Below, piece by piece: positions 37,964-46,663 of a stretch of 64,000 nt of DNA (position 1 is its first letter; every line of letters starts with the position of its first letter). The notes beneath the pieces were generated by a model. The model did not search any database and was not told the DNA's origin. It saw only the letters and a program-made list of their open reading frames with translations. Made by a program: the position numbers and the translations under genes. Origin of the DNA: Niallia sp. FSL W8-0635 (lineage in GTDB: Bacteria; Bacillota; Bacilli; Bacillales; Cytobacillaceae). Location of the stretch: positions 3,884,501 through 3,948,500 of the forward strand of contig NZ_JBBOYD010000001.1 in the NCBI RefSeq assembly GCF_038007965.1. The letters run 5' to 3'.

Positions 37964-37992
37964 ATCTTATCCGAATGAAAACGGATACACAA
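37964..37992 (-). promoter_or_regulatory. Promoter of the PTS operon with cre-like site in the spacer
   Basis: Minus-strand -35 TTGTGT (37987-37992), 17-bp spacer, -10 TAAGAT (37964-37969). The plus-strand sequence ATGAAAACGGATACA (37975-37989) matches the relaxed cre consensus WTGNAANCGNWNNCW and covers the spacer and half of the -35, so CcpA would block RNA polymerase in glucose. The site lies about 50 bases before the regulator start. Confidence 0.6.
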
Positions 37993-38196
37993 TTACAAAA
38001 GTACGATGGATTTTATGTCCCTATTGAAACGGTATTTTTTACTTTTTTATCTTTACCTTCTGTCTATTAGAATAATTAAGAACACCTTCCCCATGTTTGT
38101 TATGTAATGTGTAATTTCTAAAAAAATGTAGGAGTAGGATTAATTCTTTACAAATGGTAAACAATAGCCATTCCCTTCATTCTGTCCATAAGAAAA
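37993..38196. other. Gene-free spacer between the PTS and oligopeptide-transport units
   Basis: A/T-rich sequence with no open frame carrying a ribosome-binding site and no recognisable structural RNA. The two transcription units on both sides run in the same (minus) direction; the right-hand one terminates at 38197-38234, so this stretch is just upstream sequence of the PTS promoter. Confidence 0.5.
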
Positions 38197-38234
38197 AAGC
38201 AAGGAAGCATAGATACCCCCTGCTTCCTTGCCTT
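38197..38234 (-). terminator. Terminator of the oligopeptide transport operon
   Basis: GCAAGGAAGCA (38199-38209) pairs with TGCTTCCTTGC (38221-38231), followed on the minus strand by six T. It begins one base after the stop of the fused ATPase gene. Confidence 0.9.
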
Positions 38235-40277
38235 TTAAGCCATCTCATTCATTGTGTCACTATAATGACAAGCAACCCATCTGCCTTCCTTCACCTCTCT
38301 CCATTCTGGTACCTCTTTGCACCTTTCTGTGGCAATCGGACATCGAGTCCGAAATCTACAGCCTGTTGGAGGATCAATCGCACTAGGAAGATCACTGTTT
38401 AATACAATCCTCTCTCTCCGCCGTTCCACCTTTGGATTTGGGATTGGAATTGCAGATAATAACGCCTTTGTATAAGGATGCAATGGTTCATTATACAGCT
38501 CCTCTGCAGGAGCAAGTTCTACAAGTCCCCCTAAATACATCACACCAATACGATCACTAATATACTTTACCATTGATAAATCATGGGCAATGAACAAATA
38601 CGTTAAACCTTTTTCCTTTTGGAGCTTTTTCAGTAAATTAACTACTTGTGCTTGAATAGATACATCCAAAGCAGAAATAGGTTCATCTAAAATTAAAAAT
38701 TCTGGATCAACTGCTAGAGCACGAGCAATTCCAATTCGCTGCCGTTGACCTCCTGAAAATTCATGGGGATATCTGCTTGCATGTTCTTTTTGAAGACCAA
38801 CCAATTCCAGCAAGTCCTTCACCTTTTTCGTTCTTTCCTCTTTCGTTTGATACAATTGATGGATATCCATTCCCTCTGCAATAATATCTTCAACGGTTTT
38901 CCTTGAATCAAGAGATGCGTATGGATCTTGGAATACCATCTGCATTTTCCGATGAATCTCCTTCTTTTCGTCCATTTTTACATTTTCATTAATTTTCTTT
39001 TTATTAAAAATAACCTCTCCATACGTTGTGTCATATAGCTTTAATATCGTTCTACCAGTCGTAGATTTTCCACAACCAGATTCCCCTACAAGCCCAAGTG
39101 TCTCTCCTTTCATAATATGGAAACTAACATCATCAACTGCTTTTAATGTTTGATTTTTATCTATAGGGAAATACTTTTTAAGATTTCTCACTTCCATAAT
39201 TGGTTCACTAGAAAAATACCGATTCTCCTCCTTATCTTCTTTATCTAGTGATTTTTGGACTAAGGAAATTCCCTTTTCATTCACACTTACAGGAGGAGTA
39301 ATTTTAGGAGCTTTTTCATGTAGCAGCCAGCTTGCTGCATAATGTGTATCCGTTATTTGATACATTGGTGGTTCTAATTGATAATCAATAGCCATTGCAT
39401 ATTCATTTCTTGCAGCAAATGGATCACCCTTCGGAGGATTCATTAAGTTAGGAGGAGAACCTGGAATAGAAATTAGTTCTCCTTTCGTATCTAAATTTGG
39501 CATAGAGCTTAACAGTCCCCAATTATAAGGATGCCGCGGATCATAAAATATTTCGTCAACCGTTCCTTTTTCGACAATTTTGCCTGCATACATGATAGCA
39601 ACAGAGTCTGCAATATTAGCAACTACTCCTAAGTCATGGGTAATCAAAATGATGGCAGTTCCTGTTTTTTTCTGAATATCTTTTAATAAATCAAGAATTT
39701 GTGCCTGAATGGTTACATCCAGTGCAGTCGTCGGCTCATCTGCAATTAAAATTTTCGGATTACAGGCTAATGCCAATGCAATCATTATCCGTTGTCGCAT
39801 CCCACCTGAAAATTGATGGGGATATTGATTATATCGAAGCTCCACATTAGGAATTCCGACCAGCTCAAATAGTTCTAATGCTATTTTCTTAGCTTCCTTT
39901 TGGGCTATTTTCCGATGCTTTCTTACGCTTTCTACTACTTGCAATCCAACCTTCATTGTTGGATTAAGAGCAGTCATCGGATCTTGAAAAATCATCGAAA
40001 TTTCAGATCCACGAATATTTTGCATTTTTCTTTCCGTTAAGGAAACCAAATCTTGCCCATTAAATAGAATCTCCCCTTGACTAATAGTCGAGATTCCTTC
40101 TGGTAACAATTTCATTATCGCTCTTGACGTTACCGATTTCCCTGACCCAGATTCTCCTACAATTGCTAATGTTTCCCCCTTCTTTAAAGTGAAATCAACT
40201 CCTCTAATTGCTTGAACAGTCCCGGCATATGTTTTAAAGGAAATATGTAAATCCTTCACTTCTAAAATCGCATCCAT
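38235..40277 (-). CDS. Fused oligopeptide ABC transporter ATPase (OppD-OppF in one chain)
   Basis: 680 residues hold two complete ABC ATPase domains. The first (about 1-330) has Walker [13 protein letters not shown], signature FSGGMRQR, and the OppD-type C-terminal region up to [17 protein letters not shown]; the second (about 355-680) has Walker [13 protein letters not shown], signature FSGGQRQR, and the OppF-type C-terminus with four Cys in the CRFRTRCP...C region. Both keep the Walker B and D-loop residues ([24 protein letters not shown]). A linker of about 30 residues joins them. Usually these are separate genes oppD and oppF. It lies last in oppA-oppB-oppC-oppDF. ATG behind GGGGAGGCATA. 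Confidence 0.9.
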   Translation of the reverse strand: MDAILEVKDLHISFKTYAGTVQAIRGVDFTLKKGETLAIVGESGSGKSVTSRAIMKLLPEGISTISQGEILFNGQDLVSLTERKMQNIRGSEISMIFQDPMTALNPTMKVGLQVVESVRKHRKIAQKEAKKIALELFELVGIPNVELRYNQYPHQFSGGMRQRIMIALALACNPKILIADEPTTALDVTIQAQILDLLKDIQKKTGTAIILITHDLGVVANIADSVAIMYAGKIVEKGTVDEIFYDPRHPYNWGLLSSMPNLDTKGELISIPGSPPNLMNPPKGDPFAARNEYAMAIDYQLEPPMYQITDTHYAASWLLHEKAPKITPPVSVNEKGISLVQKSLDKEDKEENRYFSSEPIMEVRNLKKYFPIDKNQTLKAVDDVSFHIMKGETLGLVGESGCGKSTTGRTILKLYDTTYGEVIFNKKKINENVKMDEKKEIHRKMQMVFQDPYASLDSRKTVEDIIAEGMDIHQLYQTKEERTKKVKDLLELVGLQKEHASRYPHEFSGGQRQRIGIARALAVDPEFLILDEPISALDVSIQAQVVNLLKKLQKEKGLTYLFIAHDLSMVKYISDRIGVMYLGGLVELAPAEELYNEPLHPYTKALLSAIPIPNPKVERRRERIVLNSDLPSAIDPPTGCRFRTRCPIATERCKEVPEWREVKEGRWVACHYSDTMNEMA

Positions 40278-40325
40278 TTTCTATGCCTCCCCAAAAGTCT
40301 ATCAATATGTAGAATTGCTCCTAAA

Positions 40326-41264
40326 TTATTTTCTCAATTTCGGATCAAATGCATCTCTTAATCCATCTGCTAACAAGTTAAAGCTCACCATTAATCCCGT
40401 AATAACAATAGCTGGATAAATCAATAAGTAAAATTGATTTCGCATCGAGCGGAAACCATCATTTATCAAAACACCAAGGGAAGCTGCAGGTTCTTGTAAT
40501 CCTAGTCCAATAAAACTTAAAAACGCTTCTGTAAAAATAGCGCTTGGAATGGTAAACATCATATTAATAATAATTAAGCCAATTGTATTAGGTATCATAT
40601 GATTGACAATAATCCGTTTATTTCCTGCACCCAAAGATCGAGCAGCAAGAACGAATTCTTGATTCTTATATTTCATAATCTGTGCTCTTACAATCCTAGC
40701 CATATTAACCCAGCCTGTAATGACCATCGCAACCGTGATGGTAAAAATCCCTGGCTTCATCATCATGATTAATAGAATGACAATAACTAGATGGGGAATT
40801 CCCATCAGAATTTCAATAACTCGCTGCATGAAGCTATCCACTTTCCCACCAATTAATGCAGATATAGAACCAAAAGTGACTCCAATTGCTAAATCGAGAA
40901 TACTAGCTAAAAAGGCAATATATAAAGAAATTCTTGTCCCTTCCCATATTCTTGTCCATTGATCTCTTCCAAACTTATCGGTCCCAAGCCAATGTTCTCC
41001 ATTAGGAGGTTGATAGGTTTTATCATAATCCGTTTGATAATAGGAATAGCCGTTCATATAAGGACCAAAAATTGCAAGCAAAAGAATCAATAATAAAACA
41101 ACTAAACTAGCAATAGCTGCTTTATTCTTTCTTATGCGAATCCATGCATCTTTCATAAAAGAAAAGGAATGCTGAGATATTTGTTCAAGCTCCTCCTCTT
41201 TCCTTCCAACTACCTCAAATAGCTCATCCGGTAACTGATCTATTTTACGATTTGGTTCTGCCAT
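40326..41264 (-). CDS. oppC: Oligopeptide ABC transporter permease (OppC-like)
   Basis: 312 residues with a long N-terminal cytoplasmic stretch, one helix at about 52-72 (IASLVVLLLILLLAIFGP), then the DppC/OppC-type BPD_transp_1 domain with five helices. The EAA loop reads SLGAGNKRIIVNHMIPN near residue 212, the docking site for the ATPase. ATG start behind AAAGGGGTG; six bases after the OppB gene. Partner of OppB as the transmembrane channel. Confidence 0.9.
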   Translation of the reverse strand: MAEPNRKIDQLPDELFEVVGRKEEELEQISQHSFSFMKDAWIRIRKNKAAIASLVVLLLILLLAIFGPYMNGYSYYQTDYDKTYQPPNGEHWLGTDKFGRDQWTRIWEGTRISLYIAFLASILDLAIGVTFGSISALIGGKVDSFMQRVIEILMGIPHLVIVILLIMMMKPGIFTITVAMVITGWVNMARIVRAQIMKYKNQEFVLAARSLGAGNKRIIVNHMIPNTIGLIIINMMFTIPSAIFTEAFLSFIGLGLQEPAASLGVLINDGFRSMRNQFYLLIYPAIVITGLMVSFNLLADGLRDAFDPKLRK

Positions 41265-41270
41265 TTATTT

Positions 41271-42206
41271 TCACCCCTTTAATCCACTAATTCGAATTCT
41301 CGGATCAATAACACTATATAAAAGATCGATAACAAGCATTGTTAGAATAAAAAAGGCACTGTAAAATAGTGTTACTCCCATAATGGTTGTATAATCATTA
41401 AACTTAATAGAGTCCACAAAGAGACTACCAATACCAGGAATACTAAAGATATTTTCAATAACCAATGAACCAGTTAAAATGCTAACCGCAACCGGCCCGA
41501 GAATCGTGATAACTGGAATCATCGCATTTCGAACAGCATGTTTGATAATAACTCCCCATTGACTCAGTCCTTTTGATTTAGCTGTTAGAATATAATCTTG
41601 CTGGAGTACATCTAGCATTTCTGTTCGTGTAAATCGGGAAACAAGTGCGATAATCATTAAAGATAAGGCGATCGATGGAAGAATAGAACTATCGTATCCT
41701 TCCCAAAACGCCACTGGAAACAACCCCCATTTCAATGCAACTACATATTGCAAAAGGGCAGCAAATACAAAGTTGGGAACAGAAACACCAATTACTGCAA
41801 CGAACATCGTGACATAATCCCAAACCGTATTATGCTTTAAAGCTGCAATCATCCCTAAAATTAATCCAATAGATAATCCAAGTATGATAGCCTGCACACC
41901 AAGAAATGCCGAAGGGAGAATACGACTAGATAAAAGCTCGTTAACCGACTGTCCTTTGTAATAATAGGAAATTCCTAAATCCCCTTTTACTAGATTCACT
42001 AAATACTTTCCATATTGTACATAAACCGGCTTATCCAATTCATATTTTGCAAGAAACTCCATTCTTGCTTCATCAGTGAGACTCGATAATTTTTCTTCAT
42101 TAAAAGGAGAGCCCGGCAACAGCTTCATCAGAAAAAAAGTGATTGTTGCAATAATCCATAATGTAATGATTATATTTAAGATTTTTATGCCAATAAATTT
42201 CCCCAT
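41271..42206 (-). CDS. oppB: Oligopeptide ABC transporter permease (OppB-like)
   Basis: Start set at the ATG at 42204-42206 behind AAGAGGTG; the open frame reaches six codons higher without a good site. 311 residues, a DppB-type permease: an N-terminal helix, KLLPGSPFNEEK loop, then five helices and the EAA loop AKSKGLSQWGVIIKHAVRNAMIPV. It forms the pore with OppC. It follows oppA after a short hairpin that may lower its expression relative to the binding protein. Confidence 0.9.
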   Translation of the reverse strand: MGKFIGIKILNIIITLWIIATITFFLMKLLPGSPFNEEKLSSLTDEARMEFLAKYELDKPVYVQYGKYLVNLVKGDLGISYYYKGQSVNELLSSRILPSAFLGVQAIILGLSIGLILGMIAALKHNTVWDYVTMFVAVIGVSVPNFVFAALLQYVVALKWGLFPVAFWEGYDSSILPSIALSLMIIALVSRFTRTEMLDVLQQDYILTAKSKGLSQWGVIIKHAVRNAMIPVITILGPVAVSILTGSLVIENIFSIPGIGSLFVDSIKFNDYTTIMGVTLFYSAFFILTMLVIDLLYSVIDPRIRISGLKG

Positions 42207-42289
42207 AAAAACACCTCTTCCCATGAAAAGATACTTAATTTCTTCTAAAGAAGTTCCTCCTTAACTAGTTGGAGAACAATCTAATAGAT

Positions 42290-42314
42290 TAGGAGGGAAA
42301 AAATCTCCCTCCTA
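42290..42314 (-). terminator. Intra-operon hairpin between oppA and oppB
   Basis: AGGAGGGA (42291-42298) pairs with TCCCTCCT (42306-42313) in a 9-bp stem between oppA and oppB, with only a weak T tract. A partial terminator of this kind is usual behind binding-protein genes and lets oppA be made in excess over the permease. Confidence 0.55.
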
Positions 42315-42323
42315 TCTCCATTT

Positions 42324-43949
42324 TTATTTTTCAATTGATACATACTTCAATTCTAATGATCCTCCAGGCGGCAATTCTAACCCTTTTACTTTCGGATTGA
42401 TCATAAACGCTCTACCATCAAAATAAAGTGGGCCAACAATCCCTTTATCAATCAGAATTTTCTCTGCTTCGATAAATAAATCAATACGTTTATCTACATC
42501 TGTTTCTGTTTGAGCAGCTAGTACTAATTCTTGATACTTGCTGTCTTCAAAATAGCCTCGTGATGCGGAAGCTGGCTGTCCAAACCATTCATAAATAAAT
42601 GTCATCGGATCATTATAATCTGCTCCCCATCTATTTACCGCGATCATGAAATCTCCCTCACGCATCGCTTCCAATCTTCCACTAAACGGCTTCGTGACGA
42701 TGGAAACATCTACCCCTAAATTCTTCTTAAATTCACTTTGTAAAAATGTAGCTGTATCTTTAGAAACAGAATCATCTGATGCCAATAGTTCGATAGGTGG
42801 TAACTCTCCACTCTCTTTGATTCCTTCTTCAAGCAACTCTTTTGCTTTAGCAGGATCTGGTGTAAAAATATCACCTGCAATTTCACGATAAGTGGAGGAA
42901 CTATTTCCACTAATTCCAGCCGGAACTACCCCTGTTCCAGGTAGGGAACCATTATTTAAAATAGTATCTGTTAAAATTTTCGGATCGAATGCTAATTGAA
43001 ACGCTTGTCTAATTTTCTCATTATCAAATGGTTTTTCTTGTAAATTTACTTGCGTAAAATAAGTACGGAACATCGTTTCTGTTCCATATCCTTCTTTATC
43101 TTTATAACTATTTACATCAGAGGATTGTAAATAAACTTTATCAAGTTTTCCAGAATCATATAAATTTAAAGCGGTACTCGCTTCTTTAATAACATCTAAA
43201 TTTACTTTATCTACTGCAACATTATCTTTGTCCCAATATTCTTTATTTTTTTCTAATGAAACGCCTTTTCCTTGATCATATGAGGTTAATACATAGGGGC
43301 CATTATAAAGAATGCTATCTGCTGTTAGTGCATATTTGTCATACCCCACTTCTTCCACAAACTTTTGATTTAGTGGGAAATAAGTAACAAATGCAGTTAA
43401 ATCAAGAAAGAATGGCGTAGGCTGGTTTAATGTAACAACCAGTGTTTTATCATCTGGTGCATCTACCGCAACAGCTGATTCATCTGCTTCGCCAGCATTA
43501 TATTCTGCTGCTCCTTTTACAAACTGAGCAATAATGAAAGCATACTCGCTTGCTGTATCAGGATCTAACGTTTTTAACCAAGCATATTTGAAATCTGCTG
43601 CTGTAACAGGTTCTCCATTACTCCATTTAATTCCCTCTCTTAAATGGAAGGTATAGGTTAATGCATCCTCAGAAACTTCTACACTTTCTGCCATTGCCGG
43701 TTGAGGTTTATTGTCTTTATCAAGACGGAAGAGTCCTTCAAGGACATTATTTAGGATGGTAAAAGATGTTCCATCCGTTGATTTCGTTTGGTTTAAATCT
43801 GGTATGTCCGATTCTAACGCAAGATTCAATGAACTAACTTCTTCATTGCTAGATTTTTCTTCTTCGCTAGAACTAAAGCCAGCACATCCACTAAGTAGTA
43901 GAGCTAATACTGCCATTACTGATACATTTAACATCCACCATTTTCTCAT
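42324..43949 (-). CDS. oppA: Oligopeptide-binding lipoprotein (OppA-like)
   Basis: The frame is open 31 codons further, but GGGGG lies before the ATG at 43947-43949, and only this start gives a proper lipoprotein signal: MRKWW, a hydrophobic stretch and the lipobox LSGC with Cys22. After a Ser/Glu-rich linker follows the SBP_bac_5 domain, 541 residues in total, with YTFHLREGIKWSNGEPVTAADFKYAW typical of the family. It captures oligopeptides outside for OppBCDF. Being next to the pheromone cassette, it is a candidate importer of that peptide. Transcribed separately: two terminators lie upstream. Confidence 0.92.
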   Translation of the reverse strand: MRKWWMLNVSVMAVLALLLSGCAGFSSSEEEKSSNEEVSSLNLALESDIPDLNQTKSTDGTSFTILNNVLEGLFRLDKDNKPQPAMAESVEVSEDALTYTFHLREGIKWSNGEPVTAADFKYAWLKTLDPDTASEYAFIIAQFVKGAAEYNAGEADESAVAVDAPDDKTLVVTLNQPTPFFLDLTAFVTYFPLNQKFVEEVGYDKYALTADSILYNGPYVLTSYDQGKGVSLEKNKEYWDKDNVAVDKVNLDVIKEASTALNLYDSGKLDKVYLQSSDVNSYKDKEGYGTETMFRTYFTQVNLQEKPFDNEKIRQAFQLAFDPKILTDTILNNGSLPGTGVVPAGISGNSSSTYREIAGDIFTPDPAKAKELLEEGIKESGELPPIELLASDDSVSKDTATFLQSEFKKNLGVDVSIVTKPFSGRLEAMREGDFMIAVNRWGADYNDPMTFIYEWFGQPASASRGYFEDSKYQELVLAAQTETDVDKRIDLFIEAEKILIDKGIVGPLYFDGRAFMINPKVKGLELPPGGSLELKYVSIEK

Positions 43950-44172
43950 TGTTTTCCCCCTTATTATGTATATAACCTGTACACAACAAAAAAATGTTAT
44001 ATTTTCTAACAAAAACAATGTCAAAAAATTGATGAAAGTCATTTGATGTCACTTCTTATAACATAAAGTTATTATACTTCCCCTTATTAAGGAGGTCAAT
44101 TATTATTTTAAATATTTAGAAAAATCAAAACTAAGTAATAACCCCTCTTACTTCTATAGACTAGCAAAGCAA

Positions 44173-44200
44173 AAAAGTATACGGTCTCCCCTATACTTTT
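44173..44200 (-). terminator. Second terminator behind the pheromone unit
   Basis: AAAAGTATA (44173-44181) pairs with TATACTTTT (44192-44200), followed on the minus strand by TTTTTTG. It backs up the hairpin at 44251 and separates the 208-aa gene's transcript from oppA. Confidence 0.65.
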
Positions 44201-44250
44201 CTCCTTAAATATAGACCCCTTTAACAAATGACAGGATTTTACCCAAAACA

Positions 44251-44277
44251 AAAAAGGCGATTTTTGGTCGCCTTTTT
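44251..44277 (-). terminator. Terminator of the pheromone/208-aa protein operon
   Basis: AAAAAGGCGA (44251-44260) pairs with TCGCCTTTTT (44268-44277) around a 7-base loop, 26 bases after the stop of the 208-aa gene. Confidence 0.85.
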
Positions 44278-44302
44278 ATCACTATCATATAAATTTTCCC
44301 TA

Positions 44303-44929
44303 CTACGAGATAAAAGAATCTCTAAAATTGCTTGTAGGATATAACCACTGTATGAAAATATACGGAGGCAATAGTAGCTTTTTCTCTTGCTGTTCTGATA
44401 CAAAATCAGCTATAGCAATCGTAGATTCCACTCCTCCATGCAAGGATAGGAAATAATTCAATTTTTTCATGACCTTAATTAATGTATCCAATGTCTCTTT
44501 ATCTTTTCTTAAAAGTTTATAGGTAATCCCTAAATTAGACTTTATGCCAAGGTGTTTTTGATGGACTGCAACCTCTTGAAATTGATTGCTCTCGATGTGA
44601 TCTAGTTGAACAAAAATTTCATTATCTGCATCTAACTTGTAAACACCATTATTAGGTATTCCTGTAACAACATCTTGATTCAATTTTATAATTAAAGGCG
44701 AAATAGCTTGGATAAATTCTGGTTCAAACTTTTCAAACACCTCAAACAAAATCTGTGCGAGTGTATTTTTGTGAAAAAGTGAATCCCCTGTTTTCCCTAT
44801 ATTTTTATGATGCTTTTCAATGGAACACGCAACAATATGAGAAGTTGATGGTTGTAAATAATCTCGATTCATTTGATCTTGATAGGTTACAAATATCCGC
44901 TGCATTAACTGATTATTCATCTCCACCAT
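44303..44929 (-). CDS. Unrecognised protein, 208 aa, in the quorum-sensing cassette
   Basis: The ATG at 44927-44929 comes seven bases after the pro-peptide stop; GGAG inside the end of the pro-peptide frame serves as its ribosome-binding site, which means translational coupling. The product is soluble, with no signal peptide or transmembrane segment: a mixed alpha/beta sequence with a Cys-containing early part (SHIVACSIEKHHKN), FEKFEPEFIQAISPLIIKLNQDV in the middle, and a C-terminal helix followed by LLLPPYIFIQWLYP. I do not recognise a family. Position suggests it is the output gene induced by the receptor and its peptide. Confidence 0.7.
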   Translation of the reverse strand: MVEMNNQLMQRIFVTYQDQMNRDYLQPSTSHIVACSIEKHHKNIGKTGDSLFHKNTLAQILFEVFEKFEPEFIQAISPLIIKLNQDVVTGIPNNGVYKLDADNEIFVQLDHIESNQFQEVAVHQKHLGIKSNLGITYKLLRKDKETLDTLIKVMKKLNYFLSLHGGVESTIAIADFVSEQQEKKLLLPPYIFIQWLYPTSNFRDSFIS

Positions 44930-44936
44930 CTAACTA

Positions 44937-45065
44937 TTACTCCGTAACCTTATTAACAATACTAAATGGTCCTGGCTGAGCTTCAGCTTCTGCAAAAGCC
45001 TTATCTAAATTAACCCCTAATGTTAAAGTTACGAGAGCAAGAATAGCTAAAATTACTTTTTTCAA
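44937..45065 (-). CDS. Secreted pro-peptide, candidate quorum-sensing pheromone precursor, 42 aa
   Basis: TTG start (45063-45065) exactly eight bases behind AGGAG; ATG and GTG codons in frame upstream are less well placed. The 42 residues are a textbook export precursor: Lys-Lys, a hydrophobic core (VILAILALVTLTLGV), and a signal-peptidase-type AFA site at residues 23-25, leaving EAEAQPGPFSIVNKVTE. Size, architecture and position directly downstream of an NprR-like receptor match NprX and Phr precursors, whose mature form is a 5-8 residue piece cut from the C-terminal part. The active piece probably lies in QPGPFSIVNKVTE; exact ends cannot be told. Confidence 0.8.
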   Translation of the reverse strand: MKKVILAILALVTLTLGVNLDKAFAEAEAQPGPFSIVNKVTE

Positions 45066-45222
45066 TCTAAACACTCCTATCATCTAAGTTTTGTTACTAA
45101 TACTTTAACGCATAAGATTAGTTTATTGAAAGAAGTAAAATTCTATTAATTTTTCTATCATTTAACCATACTTTTTCCCATTCTATTTAACAATTTTTTC
45201 ACTAGATTTAGATATTCCCCTA

Positions 45223-46488
45223 TTATTTCTCATAATCTAGCGCCCTTATTAAAAAATCTGCTGCCTTTTTATAAGCTTTTTTTTCATAAAAATGATTTCC
45301 AAGTTCTTTCGTAATTTTTCGGATTAAAGCTGACTGATTTAATTGAATGGCTGTATCAAGTAGCTTTTGCATCCCTTTTTCATAAGAACTCTCATTCCCT
45401 TGTATTTTTTTCACCGATAATTTTATCATGTTAAGACGAATACAATCATACTTTAACTGATGTTTTTCTGTGATGGCAATAGCCCTTTCTAAATACTTAT
45501 CAACTAAAACCCAATCTTTTAGCTCTATATAAATTTCTACCAATCTTTTTAATGGATAAACATTTTGTTGCTCCAACGAATGTTTTTCAAACTTTTCCAT
45601 GCTTTTTATATAATATGTGACAGCACCGTGATAATCCTTCTTTTTTTCATGAATTCTGCCCATATTATGTTGAATCATAGCAGTATAGCTTACATACTTT
45701 TCTCTTTCTTGTTCATTTACTATGATTGCTTCCGCTTGTTTTAAGCACTCCATTGAAGTATCCAATTCATTATTTAATTGATATTGAACACCTAGTGTAA
45801 TTAATACAATAATGATATTTTCTTTTTCTCCATATTTTTTAAATATTTCATAGGCTTTTTGTGAATAATAAAGACTAACCTCTTGATTAGCATATGTCCT
45901 TTGCTTAACTAAGCTAAGATTATAGTATAATTTCGCAGCCTCTAAATTCTCTTTATCTAGTAATAAACCTTCCCCTTTTGAATAATAATGATTAGCAAGC
46001 GTAAAGTCCTGAAGATAATAAAAGAAATTTCCACACGCAAGAAAATAATAAAAATATTCTTCTTCTAGCTCCACACTCATTTCTCCAGAAATAAATCTTT
46101 TGGACAATTTGTAAATACTCCTCGCCTGTTCTATTTCCCCTTTCAACGTATAGTACTTCAATAGAACACCATAAATCCCAAGATTGATTTTAGCAGAATT
46201 CAACTCTAGTGTTTGGATATGCAAATAAGAGAGTTCTTCTTCTGTTATCTCACCGTTCTGTTTATAGTTTTCTACAATCCCCAATGTTTTTTCGTCTCTA
46301 TTCGGGCTGCTTAACTCTGTTAAATCATAACCAAGTCTTTTCGATACTTTTCTTAGAAACTCAGCAGAAGGATTGATTTGCCCATTTTCAATCCGACTTA
46401 AATAAGTGATCGAACATATCCCTTCCGTAAGCTCTTTTTGCGTTAACTGTTTATGTATTCGCAGTTGTCTTATTCTTTCACCTACCAT
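45223..46488 (-). CDS. NprR-like RRNPP-family regulator (HTH plus TPR peptide receptor)
   Basis: 421 residues, close to NprR of the B. cereus group (about 423). An XRE-type HTH (about residues 3-58: IRQLRIHKQLTQKELTEGICSITYLSRIENGQINPS) is followed by a TPR superhelix, with repeats such as YYLQDFTLANHYYSKGEGLL and KKDYHGAVTYYIKSMEKFEKHS. TPR grooves in PlcR, NprR, Rap and AimR bind short imported peptides and change DNA binding. A secreted-peptide gene 157 bases downstream on the same strand is the expected partner. ATG start in ATGGTAGGTG, with GGGG upstream (AGAAGGGGTCAA). Confidence 0.9.
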   Translation of the reverse strand: MVGERIRQLRIHKQLTQKELTEGICSITYLSRIENGQINPSAEFLRKVSKRLGYDLTELSSPNRDEKTLGIVENYKQNGEITEEELSYLHIQTLELNSAKINLGIYGVLLKYYTLKGEIEQARSIYKLSKRFISGEMSVELEEEYFYYFLACGNFFYYLQDFTLANHYYSKGEGLLLDKENLEAAKLYYNLSLVKQRTYANQEVSLYYSQKAYEIFKKYGEKENIIIVLITLGVQYQLNNELDTSMECLKQAEAIIVNEQEREKYVSYTAMIQHNMGRIHEKKKDYHGAVTYYIKSMEKFEKHSLEQQNVYPLKRLVEIYIELKDWVLVDKYLERAIAITEKHQLKYDCIRLNMIKLSVKKIQGNESSYEKGMQKLLDTAIQLNQSALIRKITKELGNHFYEKKAYKKAADFLIRALDYEK

Positions 46489-46614
46489 TTGACCCCTTCT
46501 CCCCTAAAATCTATCTCTATTTTTGCTATTATAATTATTATATCGCGCTTATGCCATTTTTTTGAAATATAATAATCTTTCTTACTCTTTAAATATAATG
46601 CATCCTATATAAAA

Positions 46615-46645
46615 AACAGCCTCTTCTATCAAAAAGAGACTGTTC
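46615..46645 (-). terminator. Terminator of the MFS gene
   Basis: AACAGCCTCTT (46615-46625) pairs with AAGAGACTGTT (46634-46644) with one mismatch, and T-rich sequence follows on the minus strand. It separates the MFS gene from the receptor gene. Confidence 0.7.
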
Positions 46646-46663
46646 TTTATACTATTTCGATTT

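Noticed and set aside
43950..44042. 31-codon upstream extension of OppA
   Set aside because: It would bury the lipoprotein signal; the internal ATG has GGGGG upstream and gives a proper signal peptide and lipobox.
45150..45181. Sigma-H-like promoter (ATGGGAAAAA-N13-ATAGAAAAA) before the pro-peptide gene
   Set aside because: The -10 lacks the GAAT core and the -35 deviates from AGGA; A/T-rich sequence gives such matches by chance. Phr genes often have sigma-H promoters, so it deserves only a note.
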